Below, one piece after another: positions 21,944 through 30,580 of a stretch of 64,000 nt of DNA. This stretch comes from RAM1 sp041905405 (GTDB taxonomy: Bacteria > Pseudomonadota > Gammaproteobacteria > Burkholderiales > Burkholderiaceae_C): assembly GCA_041905405.1 (NCBI GenBank), contig JAYRLC010000005.1, positions 109,995-173,994 on the forward strand. Reading direction: 5' to 3'. The position numbers and the translations under genes are program-made. Each line of letters begins with the position of its first letter. Position 1 is the first letter of the stretch. A model generated the notes under the pieces. The model searched no databases. It was not told the DNA's origin and worked only from the letters and a program-made list of their open reading frames with translations.

Positions 21944-24034
21944 ATGTCCGCCGGCCTGAACCTCGCCCAGCAAGAAGCTGTGAACTACATGCACGGGCCC
22001 TGCCTGGTGCTGGCGGGCGCGGGGTCCGGCAAGACACGGGTGATCACCCACAAGGTTGCGCGGCTGATCAGCGCCGGGCTTGCGCCCCAGCAGATCGCGG
22101 CCATCACCTTCACCAACAAGGCCGCCGCCGAAATGCGCGAGCGGGCCAAGGGGCTGATCGGGCGAGACGCCAAGAAGGTCGTGATCTGCACCTTCCACGC
22201 GCTGGGCGTGCGCATGATGCGCGAGGACGGTTCGGTGCTGGGCCTGAAGCCGCAGTTCAGCATCCTGGACAGCGACGACGTCACCAGCATCCTGAAGGAC
22301 GCAGGTGGCACGACCGACACCGCCACCGCCCGCCAGTGGCAGTGGGCCATCAGCCTGTGGAAGAACATGGGCCTGAACGCGGCCCAGGCCGAAGCGCAGG
22401 CCAAAGACGACAACGAGCGTGTCACGGCCCGCATCATGGCGCGCTACGAGGAGCGCCTCACGGCCTACCAGAGCGTGGACTTCGACGACCTGATCGGCCT
22501 GCCGCTCAAACTGCTGAAAGACCATGCCGAAGTGCGCGCCAAGTGGCAGGCGCAGCTGGGCCACGTGCTGGTGGACGAGTACCAGGACACCAACGCCACG
22601 CAGTACGAGGTGCTCAAGCTGCTGGTGGGCGAGCGCGGCCGATTCACGGCCGTGGGCGACGACGACCAATCCATCTACGGCTGGCGCGGCGCGACGCTGG
22701 ACAACCTGAAGAAGCTGCCCATTGACTTCCCGCAGCTCAAGGTCATCAAGCTCGAGCAGAACTACCGCTCCACCAGCGCGATCCTGCGCGCGGCCAACAA
22801 CGTGATCGGCCCCAACCCCAAGCTGTTTCCCAAGACGCTTTTCAGCGAGCTGGGCGAAGGCGAACCCGTGCGTGTCGTTGACGCGGACAACGAGGACCAC
22901 GAGGCCGAACGTGCCGTGGCTCGAATCCAGTCGATCCGCAACAATGGCTCCGCGCAGGCCTGGAAAAGTTTTGCCGTGCTCTACCGGGCCAACCACCAGG
23001 CCAAGGTGTTCGAGCAGGCGCTTCGCAAGGCGCAGATTCCGTACAAGGTGTCGGGCGGGCAAAGCTTTTTTGACCGCGCCGAGATCAAGGACCTGTGCGC
23101 CTGGTTCCGCCTGTGGGTCAACAACGACGACGACCCGGCGTTTCTGCGCGCCGTCACCACGCCCAAGCGCGGCATCGGCCATACGACGCTGCAGAACCTG
23201 GGCACCTTCGCCAGTAAATACAAGCTCAGCCTGTTCGAGGCGCTGTTCTCGTCGTCGCTCACGTCGGCGCTGCCGGCCAAGGCCGTGGGCAGCCTGCATG
23301 AGTTCGGCCGCTACGTGAACGACCTGGAATACCGAGCCCGCCACACCACGGGCGCCGAGGATGCGCGCGCGTTCATGATGGACTGGCTGAAAGAGATCGA
23401 CTACGAAAAGCACCTGTACGACGGCGAGGACAGCGAAAAGCTCGCCGCCGCGCGCTGGACCAACGTACTGGACTTCTGCGACTGGATGTCGCAGCGCTGC
23501 GGCGGCACCATCGACGACGCGGCCGGCGCGAGCATCGAGTCCGACAAGAAAAGCCTGCTCGAAGTGGCGCAGACGATCGCGCTGTTGTCCACCATCAGCG
23601 AACGCGAGCAGGACCAGGACGTGGTGACGCTGTCCACGCTGCACGCGGCCAAGGGTCTGGAGTGGCCGCACGTCATGCTGGTCGGCGTGAACGAGGGGCT
23701 GCTGCCCTTCAAGCTGGACGACGACGCGCCCGGCGGCAGCGGCAAGGCGGACGGGCCGATGAGCGAAAGCATCCTGCAGCGCCTGCAGGAGGAGCGGCGC
23801 CTCATGTACGTGGGCATCACGCGCGCGCAGCGCAGCCTGGCCGTGAGCTGGGTCAAGCGCCGCAAAAAGGGCCGCGAAACCGTGGCCGGCCAGCCCAGCC
23901 GCTTCATCGCCGAAATGGCGCTGGACAAGACAACGGTCAAGGAAGACCCGCGCGAAAAACTCAAGGCGCTGCGCGCCGAGTTCGCCCGCAAGGCACAGGA
24001 CAGCGCCACGGCGGCCGCTGCCAGCGCGCCATGA
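21944..24034 (+). CDS. rep: ATP-dependent DNA helicase Rep (UvrD/Rep superfamily 1A)
   Basis: This is a 696-residue 3'-5' helicase that clears proteins ahead of replication forks. Motifs in order: the Q-motif region (LNLAQQEAVNY), Walker A AGAGSGKT (24-31), TFTNKAAAEMRERAK, motif II VDEYQDTN, motif III GDDDQSIYGWRGA, motif IV QNYRST, motif V LSTLHAAKGLEW and motif VI EERRLMYVGITRAQ. Length and C-terminal layout fit Rep better than UvrD or PcrA, which have longer tails. Its stop overlaps the next start codon (ATGA), so the next gene is probably translationally coupled. Confidence 0.93.
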   Translation: MSAGLNLAQQEAVNYMHGPCLVLAGAGSGKTRVITHKVARLISAGLAPQQIAAITFTNKAAAEMRERAKGLIGRDAKKVVICTFHALGVRMMREDGSVLGLKPQFSILDSDDVTSILKDAGGTTDTATARQWQWAISLWKNMGLNAAQAEAQAKDDNERVTARIMARYEERLTAYQSVDFDDLIGLPLKLLKDHAEVRAKWQAQLGHVLVDEYQDTNATQYEVLKLLVGERGRFTAVGDDDQSIYGWRGATLDNLKKLPIDFPQLKVIKLEQNYRSTSAILRAANNVIGPNPKLFPKTLFSELGEGEPVRVVDADNEDHEAERAVARIQSIRNNGSAQAWKSFAVLYRANHQAKVFEQALRKAQIPYKVSGGQSFFDRAEIKDLCAWFRLWVNNDDDPAFLRAVTTPKRGIGHTTLQNLGTFASKYKLSLFEALFSSSLTSALPAKAVGSLHEFGRYVNDLEYRARHTTGAEDARAFMMDWLKEIDYEKHLYDGEDSEKLAAARWTNVLDFCDWMSQRCGGTIDDAAGASIESDKKSLLEVAQTIALLSTISEREQDQDVVTLSTLHAAKGLEWPHVMLVGVNEGLLPFKLDDDAPGGSGKADGPMSESILQRLQEERRLMYVGITRAQRSLAVSWVKRRKKGRETVAGQPSRFIAEMALDKTTVKEDPREKLKALRAEFARKAQDSATAAAASAP

Positions 24035-24477
24035 GCCGCGCGGCGCGCCATGCCATGAAGCGCGCCGTGCTGGCGCTGGGCCTGGCCGTGGGCGCGCTCG
24101 GCGCCGCCGCCAACCCGGCCTGCCCGCAACCGGACGAGCTGGGCCCGGTTCATCTGTACGGCCTGTGGCGGGTGAGCTTTTCCGGCGGCGGCCTGCCCGA
24201 CAGCACGGCCAGCGTGCTGTTTGAAAAGCACCCCGAGCGCACTGAAAGCGTGCGCGGCGCCATCAACCGCGACAGCGTGCAGTCCCTGCTGGCCGGCGAT
24301 GTGGACGACGGCGTGCTCGGGCTGGACGAATCAGACGATGGCCTACAAATCAGCGCGAGCTGGTCTGGTAACGTCGTGCCCGCCTCATGCGGGAAGGAGT
24401 TCACCGGGATATGGCGCAGCGAAAAGAACGACACGGAACGCAGCTTCGTGCTGCGCAGGCTGCCGGGCTGGCAGTAA
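24031..24477 (+). CDS. Small secreted protein of unknown function
   Basis: This 148-residue product starts at ATG 24031, which overlaps the rep stop; an in-frame ATG at 24055 would leave a cleaner signal peptide (MKRAVLALGLAVGALGAAANPA). The mature part is beta-rich (VHLYGLWRVSFSGGGLPDSTASVLFEK, SWSGNVVPASCGKEFTGIWR) with two cysteines that could bridge. The GLWRVSF and GIWRSE ends suggest a small lipocalin-like barrel, but I do not recognise a family. The last ~67 bases overlap the 5' end of pldA in another frame. Confidence 0.65.
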   Translation: MSRAARHAMKRAVLALGLAVGALGAAANPACPQPDELGPVHLYGLWRVSFSGGGLPDSTASVLFEKHPERTESVRGAINRDSVQSLLAGDVDDGVLGLDESDDGLQISASWSGNVVPASCGKEFTGIWRSEKNDTERSFVLRRLPGWQ

Positions 24478-25637
24478 CCACCTTGGCCGTCCTGGCCGGC
24501 CTGGCGCCGGCCCAGGCGCAGACGGTGCCCCCCACGCCGGGCGAAGGCGGCTGGCAGGCCTGCATGGCGACCGCCGCCAGCGACGCGCGGCTGGCCTGCT
24601 TTGACCAGTGGGCCAAGCAACAGCCCCAGCCGGCAGCGGCGGGTGCGGCCGCCGCCGCACGCGGTGCCGCAGCCCCCACCGCGGCATCGGCTGCCAACAA
24701 CCCACCGGCCGCGGGCACGTCCGTGGACCCGCTGGTGCCGGCCACGCGCGTCATCTCCATCACTTCGGAAAAGGGCTGCCACGATCCGCAGTACTCCAAC
24801 CTCTCGCGCTTCTGGGAGCTGGAAACCGGCAGCGACTGCGGCACCTTTGGCATCCGCGGCTACCGGCCCATCAGCGTGTCGCTCATCGCCGCCAGCAGTG
24901 TCAACACGCAGCCGACTTCGGGCAACCCCGACAACAACGCGCTGGCCGCCACGGCCTACCGCAAGACCGAAACACGCCTGCAGCTGTCGGTGCGGACCAA
25001 GCTGGCGCAGGGCCTGCTGACCGGCAGCCACCCGACGCTGAAGGATTCGCTGTGGTTCGGCTACACGCAGCAGTCGTACTGGCAGCTGTTCAGCGGCGGC
25101 ATCTCGCGGCCATTCCGAAGCACCGACCACGAGCCCGAGGCGATCTACGTCTACCCCACGGACTTCACGCTGCCCCTGGGCTGGCGCGTGCGCTACAGCG
25201 GCGCGGGCATCGTGCACCAGTCCAACGGCCAGGCGCTGCCGCTGTCGCGCAGCTGGAACCGCGCCTACCTGATGATGGGCGCCGAGAAGGACAACGTCGC
25301 GCGCGTGCAGGCCCGCATCTGGAAGCGCCTGCCCGAAAGCGGCAGCGACGACAACCCCGGCATCAGCGACTTCATCGGCCGCGCCGAACTGTCGGGCTAC
25401 TGGGACGTGGACAAGCGCAACACGGTGGGCGCGACGGTGCGCCATGCGCTGCGCTCCAACGACAACGGCTCGGTGCGGCTCGAATGGCTGCGCACGCTGG
25501 GCAAGGGCGCGGCCGACGGCCCCGTGAACGACCTGCGCCTGCACCTGCAGCTGTTCCACGGCTACGGCGACAGCCTGCTGGACTACAACCGCCGCCGCAC
25601 CGTGCTCAGCATGGGGTTGAGCCTGGTGGACTGGTAG
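24411..25637 (+). CDS. pldA: Outer membrane phospholipase A1 (OMPLA)
   Basis: OMPLA is a calcium-dependent beta-barrel lipase that removes phospholipids from the outer leaflet. From ATG 24411 it is 408 residues, with a signal peptide ending near APAQAQ and a Pro/Ala-rich spacer (~70-110) longer than in E. coli. The catalytic set is intact: H269 and S271 in VHQSNGQ, and N283 in SRSWNR. The 14-residue His-Asn distance equals that of the E. coli enzyme (H142-N156). The terminal ..LSMGLSLVDW is a barrel-insertion strand. GGAG 12 bases before 24411 supports this start; ATG 24387 is in frame. Confidence 0.93.
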   Translation: MAQRKERHGTQLRAAQAAGLAVTTLAVLAGLAPAQAQTVPPTPGEGGWQACMATAASDARLACFDQWAKQQPQPAAAGAAAAARGAAAPTAASAANNPPAAGTSVDPLVPATRVISITSEKGCHDPQYSNLSRFWELETGSDCGTFGIRGYRPISVSLIAASSVNTQPTSGNPDNNALAATAYRKTETRLQLSVRTKLAQGLLTGSHPTLKDSLWFGYTQQSYWQLFSGGISRPFRSTDHEPEAIYVYPTDFTLPLGWRVRYSGAGIVHQSNGQALPLSRSWNRAYLMMGAEKDNVARVQARIWKRLPESGSDDNPGISDFIGRAELSGYWDVDKRNTVGATVRHALRSNDNGSVRLEWLRTLGKGAADGPVNDLRLHLQLFHGYGDSLLDYNRRRTVLSMGLSLVDW

Positions 25638-25640
25638 CGG

Positions 25641-25898
25641 TCAGCCCCAGGACCGGGTCAGCAGTTCGTCCAGCGCATCGGCGATGGCTTGCCCATGATC
25701 GGCGAACGAGCCGGCGTGCTCGCCCAATTGATCCAGCGCCACAGAATCCATGTCCAGCGGGTGCAGGACCAACTTGACGCCATCAAACACAAAAGCCGGA
25801 TTCATCCTCGAACCCGTCACGGGCGTACTGCGCGGCAGCATGCTGCGCTTGACCAGCGGCACCACCACACGCCGCCGGTAGCCATCGAACTGCGCCAT
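25641..25898 (-). pseudogene. ccdB: CcdB-like gyrase toxin with internal deletion
   Basis: This 85-residue product aligns with CcdB toxins at both ends. It starts MAQFDGY, then jumps directly to RRRVVVPLV, which in F-plasmid CcdB (101 aa) corresponds to RRMVIPLA at about residue 30. Roughly 20 residues covering the first beta hairpin are missing in frame. The rest follows the family (RMNPAFVFDG, IADALDELL) and ends in Trp-Gly, the residues that poison gyrase in F CcdB. The start overlaps the ccdA stop as TAATG, the usual ccdAB arrangement. I expect a non-toxic or weak protein, which is inference. Confidence 0.6.
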
Positions 25899-26110
25899 TA
25901 CAGCGTGGAATGCTCGTCGGCAAACGAACCGATCGTTGCATGGACCGCATTCCAGTCGGCGACACAGGCATCTATCTTCCGCTGCCGGTCGAGCCGGGCA
26001 TCTTGCCGGTGATCGACGAAGTCCGACAGCAGCGACTCGAGGGTCGCGGACAGGTTGTCGGTGCAAGCCTTGGCCTCAGCGACGAGCGCCTCGTTGAAAC
26101 AGAACCTCAC
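25898..26110 (-). CDS. ccdA: CcdA-like antitoxin, short N-terminus
   Basis: This is a 70-residue CcdA-type antitoxin. TDNLSATLESLLSDFV is the ribbon-helix-helix dimer region, and the C-terminus IGSFADEHSTL matches the toxin-neutralising tail (compare GSFADEN in F CcdA). Usual CcdA proteins have ten or more extra N-terminal residues before the first strand. Here an in-frame TGA lies just upstream, and GTG 26110, which overlaps the xthA stop as GTGA, is the only start. DNA binding may be reduced. The pair sits directly downstream of xthA and probably depends on its transcription. Confidence 0.65.
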   Translation of the reverse strand: MRFCFNEALVAEAKACTDNLSATLESLLSDFVDHRQDARLDRQRKIDACVADWNAVHATIGSFADEHSTL

Positions 26111-26910
26111 AATGACATGTCATAGCCGATCGTGATCGGCGCGTGGTCGCTGAACTTCTCGCCCTTGTAGATGGACTCGGTGCGTGCCAGCTCCGCCAGC
26201 GCAGGCGTGGCCAGGTGGTAGTCCAGCCGCCAGCCCACGTTGTTCAGGTAGGCCTGCCCGCGGTTGCTCCACCAGGTGTAGGCCGTGTCGGTGGTGTCGG
26301 GCTGCAGGCGGCGGTACACATCCACCAGGCCGGTGTCGCCCAGCAGGCTGGTCATCCACGCGCGTTCCTCGGGCAGGAAGCCGCTGTTCTTCTGGTTGCT
26401 GCGCCAGTTCTTCAGGTCGATGTTCTGGTGCGCGATGTTCACGTCGCCGCACAGGATGAAGTCGCGCTTTGTCTTGAGCGCGGCCAGGTGCGGCTGAAAC
26501 TCGGCCAGGAAGCGGAACTTGGCCTGCTGGCGCTCCTCGCCCGACGAGCCGCTCGGAAAGTACGCGCTGATCAGCGACAGCTTGCGCTTGGGCGTGTCAA
26601 AGCGCAGTTCCACGTAGCGACCCTCAGCGTCGAACTCGCCCGAACCGTAGCCCACGATTACGTCGCTGGGCGCGTGCTTCGTGTACAGGCCCACGCCCGA
26701 GTAGCCCTTTTTCTGGGCAAAGTGGAAATGCCCCGTCAGGCCCGCCAGCGACTCGAAGCGGCCGGCGATGTCGGCGGCCTGGGCCTTGACCTCCTGCACG
26801 CAAATACAATCCGGGGCGGTCTTGGCCACCCAGGCCTCCACGCCCTTGGTGGCGGCGGAGCGGATGCCGTTGAGGTTGAGGCTGGTTAACTTGAACAAGG
26901 ATGTTCCCAT
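26107..26910 (-). CDS. xthA: Exodeoxyribonuclease III (AP endonuclease)
   Basis: XthA cleaves DNA at abasic sites and degrades 3' ends during base-excision repair. The protein shows SLNLNGIRSA, CVQEVKAQ with the metal-binding Glu, LCGDVNIAH with the catalytic Asp-Asn pair, YTWWSNRGQAYLNNVGWRLDY and SDHAPITI with the final Asp-His. From ATG 26910 it has 267 residues. TTG 26898, preceded by GGGA, would give the common MFKLTSLNLNG start and may be the true one. The ATG shares bases with the divergent pyrE start (CATG), so each leader lies within the other gene. Confidence 0.93.
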   Translation of the reverse strand: MGTSLFKLTSLNLNGIRSAATKGVEAWVAKTAPDCICVQEVKAQAADIAGRFESLAGLTGHFHFAQKKGYSGVGLYTKHAPSDVIVGYGSGEFDAEGRYVELRFDTPKRKLSLISAYFPSGSSGEERQQAKFRFLAEFQPHLAALKTKRDFILCGDVNIAHQNIDLKNWRSNQKNSGFLPEERAWMTSLLGDTGLVDVYRRLQPDTTDTAYTWWSNRGQAYLNNVGWRLDYHLATPALAELARTESIYKGEKFSDHAPITIGYDMSL

Positions 26911-27604
26911 GGCGGTTGATTCGGGCGTGAAGGCCAATGCGGATGCACTGGCGCAGGATTTCGTGCAGTTCGCGGTCGACTCGGGCGTGCTGCGCTTTGG
27001 CGAGTTCAAGACCAAGGCGGGCCGCATGTCGCCCTACTTCTTCAATGCCGGCCTGTTCGACGACGGCGCCAAGCTCGGGCGGCTCGCGCAATTCTATGCA
27101 CAGCGCATCATCGCGTCGGGCATCGAGTTCGACATGCTGTTCGGCCCCGCGTACAAGGGCATTCCGCTCGGCGCGGCCGTGGCCGTGGAGCTGGCACGCC
27201 AGGGCCGCAACGTCCCCTTTGCCTACAACCGCAAGGAAGCCAAGGACCACGGCGAGGGCGGCACGCTGGTGGGTGCGCCGCTGAAGGGCCGCGTGCTGAT
27301 CGTGGACGACGTGATGTCGGCGGGCACGGCGGCGCGGGAATCGATCGCCATCATCCAGGCTGCAGGCGCGACGCCGCATGCGGTGGCCATTGCGCTGGAC
27401 CGGCAGGAGAAGGCCACCGAAGGCGGCCGCGACGTGGATCACAGCGCCGTGCAGTACGTGCGCAACCAGCTGGGTCTGCAGGTGTGCGCCATTGCGCGGC
27501 TGGCCGACCTGCTGCAGTACCTGCAGGGGCAAGCCGGCAGCGGCCTGTCGCAACACCATGCCGCGGTGCTGGCGTACCGTCAGCGGTATGGCGTGGACGA
27601 CTGA
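26909..27604 (+). CDS. pyrE: Orotate phosphoribosyltransferase
   Basis: PyrE converts orotate and PRPP to OMP in pyrimidine synthesis. The 231-residue protein has the DFVQFAVDSGVLRFGEFKTKAGRMSPYFFNAG substrate region, FGPAYKGIPL, AYNRKEAKDHGEGG (the flexible loop with the catalytic Lys) and the PRPP-binding signature VLIVDDVMSAGTA. ATG 26909 has AAGG nine bases upstream. The start overlaps that of xthA on the other strand, so no separate promoter spacer exists. The gene converges with gatB across 59 bases in which I see no clear terminator. Confidence 0.97.
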   Translation: MAVDSGVKANADALAQDFVQFAVDSGVLRFGEFKTKAGRMSPYFFNAGLFDDGAKLGRLAQFYAQRIIASGIEFDMLFGPAYKGIPLGAAVAVELARQGRNVPFAYNRKEAKDHGEGGTLVGAPLKGRVLIVDDVMSAGTAARESIAIIQAAGATPHAVAIALDRQEKATEGGRDVDHSAVQYVRNQLGLQVCAIARLADLLQYLQGQAGSGLSQHHAAVLAYRQRYGVDD

Positions 27605-27663
27605 CGCCGGGGGACAGCCGCGGAGCAGAGTACCCCGCACGCCTGTTCCAGAAGAAGCGCAGG

Positions 27664-29112
27664 CTAGCCGGAGAGCTTCTTGCGCAGCAGCTCGTTGACC
27701 TGCTGCGGGTTGCCCTTGCCCTTGGTCGCTTTCATCGCCTGGCCGACCAGCGCGTTGAACGCCTTGTCCTTGCCGGCGCGGAACTGCGCGACGTTGTCGG
27801 GGTTGGCAGCGATGATCTCGTCGATGATCGCTTCCAGTGCACCGGAGTCGTTCATCTGCTTGAGGCCCTTGGCCTCGATCACCGCATCAACATCGTTGCC
27901 TTCACCGGTCCACAACGCATCGAACACCTGGCGCGCGGCGCTATTGGACACCGTGTTGTCGGCAATGCGTCCGATCAACGTGGCCAGTTGTGCCGGGCTG
28001 ACCGGCGCGGCATCAATGCCAATGTCCTGCGCATTCAGCCGGCGCGACACCTCGCCCATGACCCAGTTGCTCGCGAGCTTGGGCTGGCCGCAGGCCTTCG
28101 CTGCCGCCTCGAAATAGGCCGCCATCGCCTTGCTTTGCGTGAGCGTGGTGGCGTCGTATTCGGGCAATCCATAGTCCGCCACGAAGCGCGCCGCCATCAC
28201 GCGCGGTAGCTCAGCCATCTGGCCGCGCACGCGCTCCACCCACTCGGGCGCCACCACCAGCGGCGGCAGGTCCGGGTCGGGGAAGTATCGGTAGTCGGCC
28301 GCGTCTTCCTTGGTGCGCATGGCCCGCGTCTCGCCCGTGTCGGGGTCGAACAGCACGGTGGCCTGCTGGATCGCGTGGCCGTCCTCAATCTGTTCGATCT
28401 GCCAGCGGATCTCGTAGTCGATCGCCTGCTGCATGAACTTGAAGCTGTTCAGGTTCTTGATCTCGCGGCGCGTGCCCAGCGGCTGGCCCGGCTTGCGCAC
28501 CGACACGTTGGCGTCGCAGCGGAACGAACCCTCCTGCATGTTGCCGTCGCAGATGCCGATCCAGGTCACGATCTTGTGCAGCTCTTTCGCATAGGCCACG
28601 GCCTCTTCGCTGCCGCGCATGTCGGGCTCGGTCACGATCTCCAGCAGCGGCGTGCCGGCACGGTTCAGGTCGATGCCCGACTGGCCGATGAAGTCCTCGT
28701 GCAGTGACTTGCCGGCGTCCTCTTCGAGATGCGCGCGCACCAGGCGCACGGACTTTTTCTCTTCACCCAGGTAGAACTCGACGCTGCCGCCTTGCACCAC
28801 GGGTATTTCGAACTGGCTGATCTGGTAGCCCTTGGGCAGGTCGGGATAGAAATAGTTCTTGCGCGCAAAGATGCTTTTGGGCGCAATCGTGGCGTTGACC
28901 GCCAGGCCGAATTCGATGGCGCGCTCGACCGCGCCCTTGTTCATGACCGGCAGCGTGCCGGGCAGCGCCAGGTCCACCGCGCAGGCCTGCGTGTTGGGCT
29001 CGGCGCCGAACGCCGTGGCGGCGCGGCTGAAGATCTTGCTTTGCGTGGACAGCTGGGCGTGCGTCTCGAAGCCAATGACGACTTCGTAGCCCTGGATCAG
29101 TTTGGCGGTCAT
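27664..29112 (-). CDS. gatB: Asp-tRNA(Asn)/Glu-tRNA(Gln) amidotransferase subunit B
   Basis: GatB holds the kinase-like site that phosphorylates the misacylated Glu- or Asp-tRNA before amidation. The 482-residue protein starts MTAKLIQGYEVVIGFETHAQL at ATG 29112. It contains the ALPGTLPVMN, YFYPDLPKGYQISQF and DLNRAGTPLLEIVTEPD signatures, and ends in the YqeY-like tail domain (QFRAGKDKAFNALVGQAMKATKGKGNP). The start is one base after the gatA stop, in a gatC-gatA-gatB operon. Such an operon implies that glutamine and/or asparagine tRNAs are charged by transamidation. Confidence 0.97.
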   Translation of the reverse strand: MTAKLIQGYEVVIGFETHAQLSTQSKIFSRAATAFGAEPNTQACAVDLALPGTLPVMNKGAVERAIEFGLAVNATIAPKSIFARKNYFYPDLPKGYQISQFEIPVVQGGSVEFYLGEEKKSVRLVRAHLEEDAGKSLHEDFIGQSGIDLNRAGTPLLEIVTEPDMRGSEEAVAYAKELHKIVTWIGICDGNMQEGSFRCDANVSVRKPGQPLGTRREIKNLNSFKFMQQAIDYEIRWQIEQIEDGHAIQQATVLFDPDTGETRAMRTKEDAADYRYFPDPDLPPLVVAPEWVERVRGQMAELPRVMAARFVADYGLPEYDATTLTQSKAMAAYFEAAAKACGQPKLASNWVMGEVSRRLNAQDIGIDAAPVSPAQLATLIGRIADNTVSNSAARQVFDALWTGEGNDVDAVIEAKGLKQMNDSGALEAIIDEIIAANPDNVAQFRAGKDKAFNALVGQAMKATKGKGNPQQVNELLRKKLSG

Positions 29113-29113
29113 C

Positions 29114-30580
29114 TCAAAAGCCCTCCGGTGCGCGGAGGTGGAAATCGGTCGCTTGCTGGAACCGGTGCGCAGCATTCAGCAGCTTCGCTTCACCAAAATA
29201 GTTGCCGATCAGTTGCAGCCCCACGGGCATGCCACCCTCACCAAATCCGGCCGGAACACTCATGCCCGGCAGCCCCGCCAGCGAGCCCGGCAGCGTGAAG
29301 ATGTCGGCCAGGTAGTCGGCCAGCGGGTCGTTGCCGTGCTCGCCGAGCTTCCACGCGACCGTGGGTGCGACGGGACCGGCGATCACGTCGCACTGCTTGA
29401 ACGCCTGCTGGAAGTCGTCGGCGATCATGCGGCGGACTTTTTGCGCCTGCAGGTAGTACGCGTCGTAGTAGCCGTGGCTCAGCACGTACGCGCCGATCAT
29501 GATGCGGCGCTTGACCTCGTCGCCGAAGGCTTGCGCGCGCGTCTTTTTGTACATATCCAGCAGGTCGGTGTATTTGTCCGCGCGGTGGCCGAACTTCACG
29601 CCGTCAAAGCGGCTCAGGTTGGACGACGCCTCTGCTGGCGCAATGATGTAGTACACGGGGATGGACAGCTGCGTGCGCGGCAGCGAGATCGGCACGAGCT
29701 TCGCGCCGAGCTTTTCGTATTCCTTCAGCGCGCCATCGACCGCCGCGCGCACGTCGGCCGACAGGCCTTCGCCGAAGAACTCTTGCGGCACGCCGATGCG
29801 CAGGCCCTCGATGCTGTCGTTCAGCGACCGCGTGAAGTCTTCCGCCGGCACGTCCAGCGACGTGGCGTCGCGGTCCGGGTCGGGGCCGCACATGGCCGAC
29901 AGCAGCAGCGCGCAATCCTGCGCCGTGCGCGCCATGGGGCCCGCCTGGTCCAGGCTGGAGGCGAAGGCGATCATGCCGTAGCGCGATGCGCGACCATAGG
30001 TGGGCTTGATGCCGGTGATGCCGCAAAACGCCGCAGGCTGGCGGATGGAGCCGCCCGTGTCGGTGCCGGTCACGGCGGGCGCCAGGCGCGCCGCTACGGC
30101 CACTGCGCTGCCACCCGACGAGCCACCAGGAATGCGCGTGGCGTCCCAAGGGTTCATCGCGGGTTTGAACGCGGAGTTTTCATTGGACGAGCCCATGGCG
30201 AATTCATCGCAGTTGAGCTTGCCCAGCGTCACGGCGCCTGCCTGCGCAAGCTTGCCGACCACCGTGGCGTCGAACGGCGAACGGTAGCCCGCCAGCATCT
30301 TGGAACCCGCGGTGCTCACGAAGTCCTTCGTGACGAAGATGTCCTTGTGCGCGATGGGCACGCCCAGCAACGGCGCGGTATCGCCAGCAGAGATGCGGGT
30401 ATCGGCGGCCCGGGCCTGCGCGAGCGTCACGTCTTCACGCACGTCCAGGTAGGCGCCCAGGGACTCGTGCTGCCTGCCGCGTGCCAGGAAATGCTGCGCG
30501 GCTTCGACGGCGGAGACTTCTTTTTTTTGCAGCTTCGCGGCCAGCGCAGCCACGGTCAGTTCATGCAGCGCGCCGCTCAT
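29114..30580 (-). CDS. gatA: Asp-tRNA(Asn)/Glu-tRNA(Gln) amidotransferase subunit A
   Basis: GatA is the amidase subunit that releases ammonia from glutamine. At 488 residues it has the amidase-signature Ser-cisSer-Lys site: Lys in PIAHKDIFVTKD and serines in GGSSGGSA and TGTDTGGSIRQPA. The product starts at ATG 30580 and overlaps the gatC stop by four bases. The C-terminal region (AGLPGMSVPAGFGEGGMPVGLQL) is typical. It is the middle gene of gatCAB. Confidence 0.97.
   Translation of the reverse strand: MSGALHELTVAALAAKLQKKEVSAVEAAQHFLARGRQHESLGAYLDVREDVTLAQARAADTRISAGDTAPLLGVPIAHKDIFVTKDFVSTAGSKMLAGYRSPFDATVVGKLAQAGAVTLGKLNCDEFAMGSSNENSAFKPAMNPWDATRIPGGSSGGSAVAVAARLAPAVTGTDTGGSIRQPAAFCGITGIKPTYGRASRYGMIAFASSLDQAGPMARTAQDCALLLSAMCGPDPDRDATSLDVPAEDFTRSLNDSIEGLRIGVPQEFFGEGLSADVRAAVDGALKEYEKLGAKLVPISLPRTQLSIPVYYIIAPAEASSNLSRFDGVKFGHRADKYTDLLDMYKKTRAQAFGDEVKRRIMIGAYVLSHGYYDAYYLQAQKVRRMIADDFQQAFKQCDVIAGPVAPTVAWKLGEHGNDPLADYLADIFTLPGSLAGLPGMSVPAGFGEGGMPVGLQLIGNYFGEAKLLNAAHRFQQATDFHLRAPEGF

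Noticed and set aside
20948..23671. A 907-codon minus-strand frame opposite rep
   Set aside because: Antisense to all helicase motifs of rep and to the AEC gene end; no recognisable domain.
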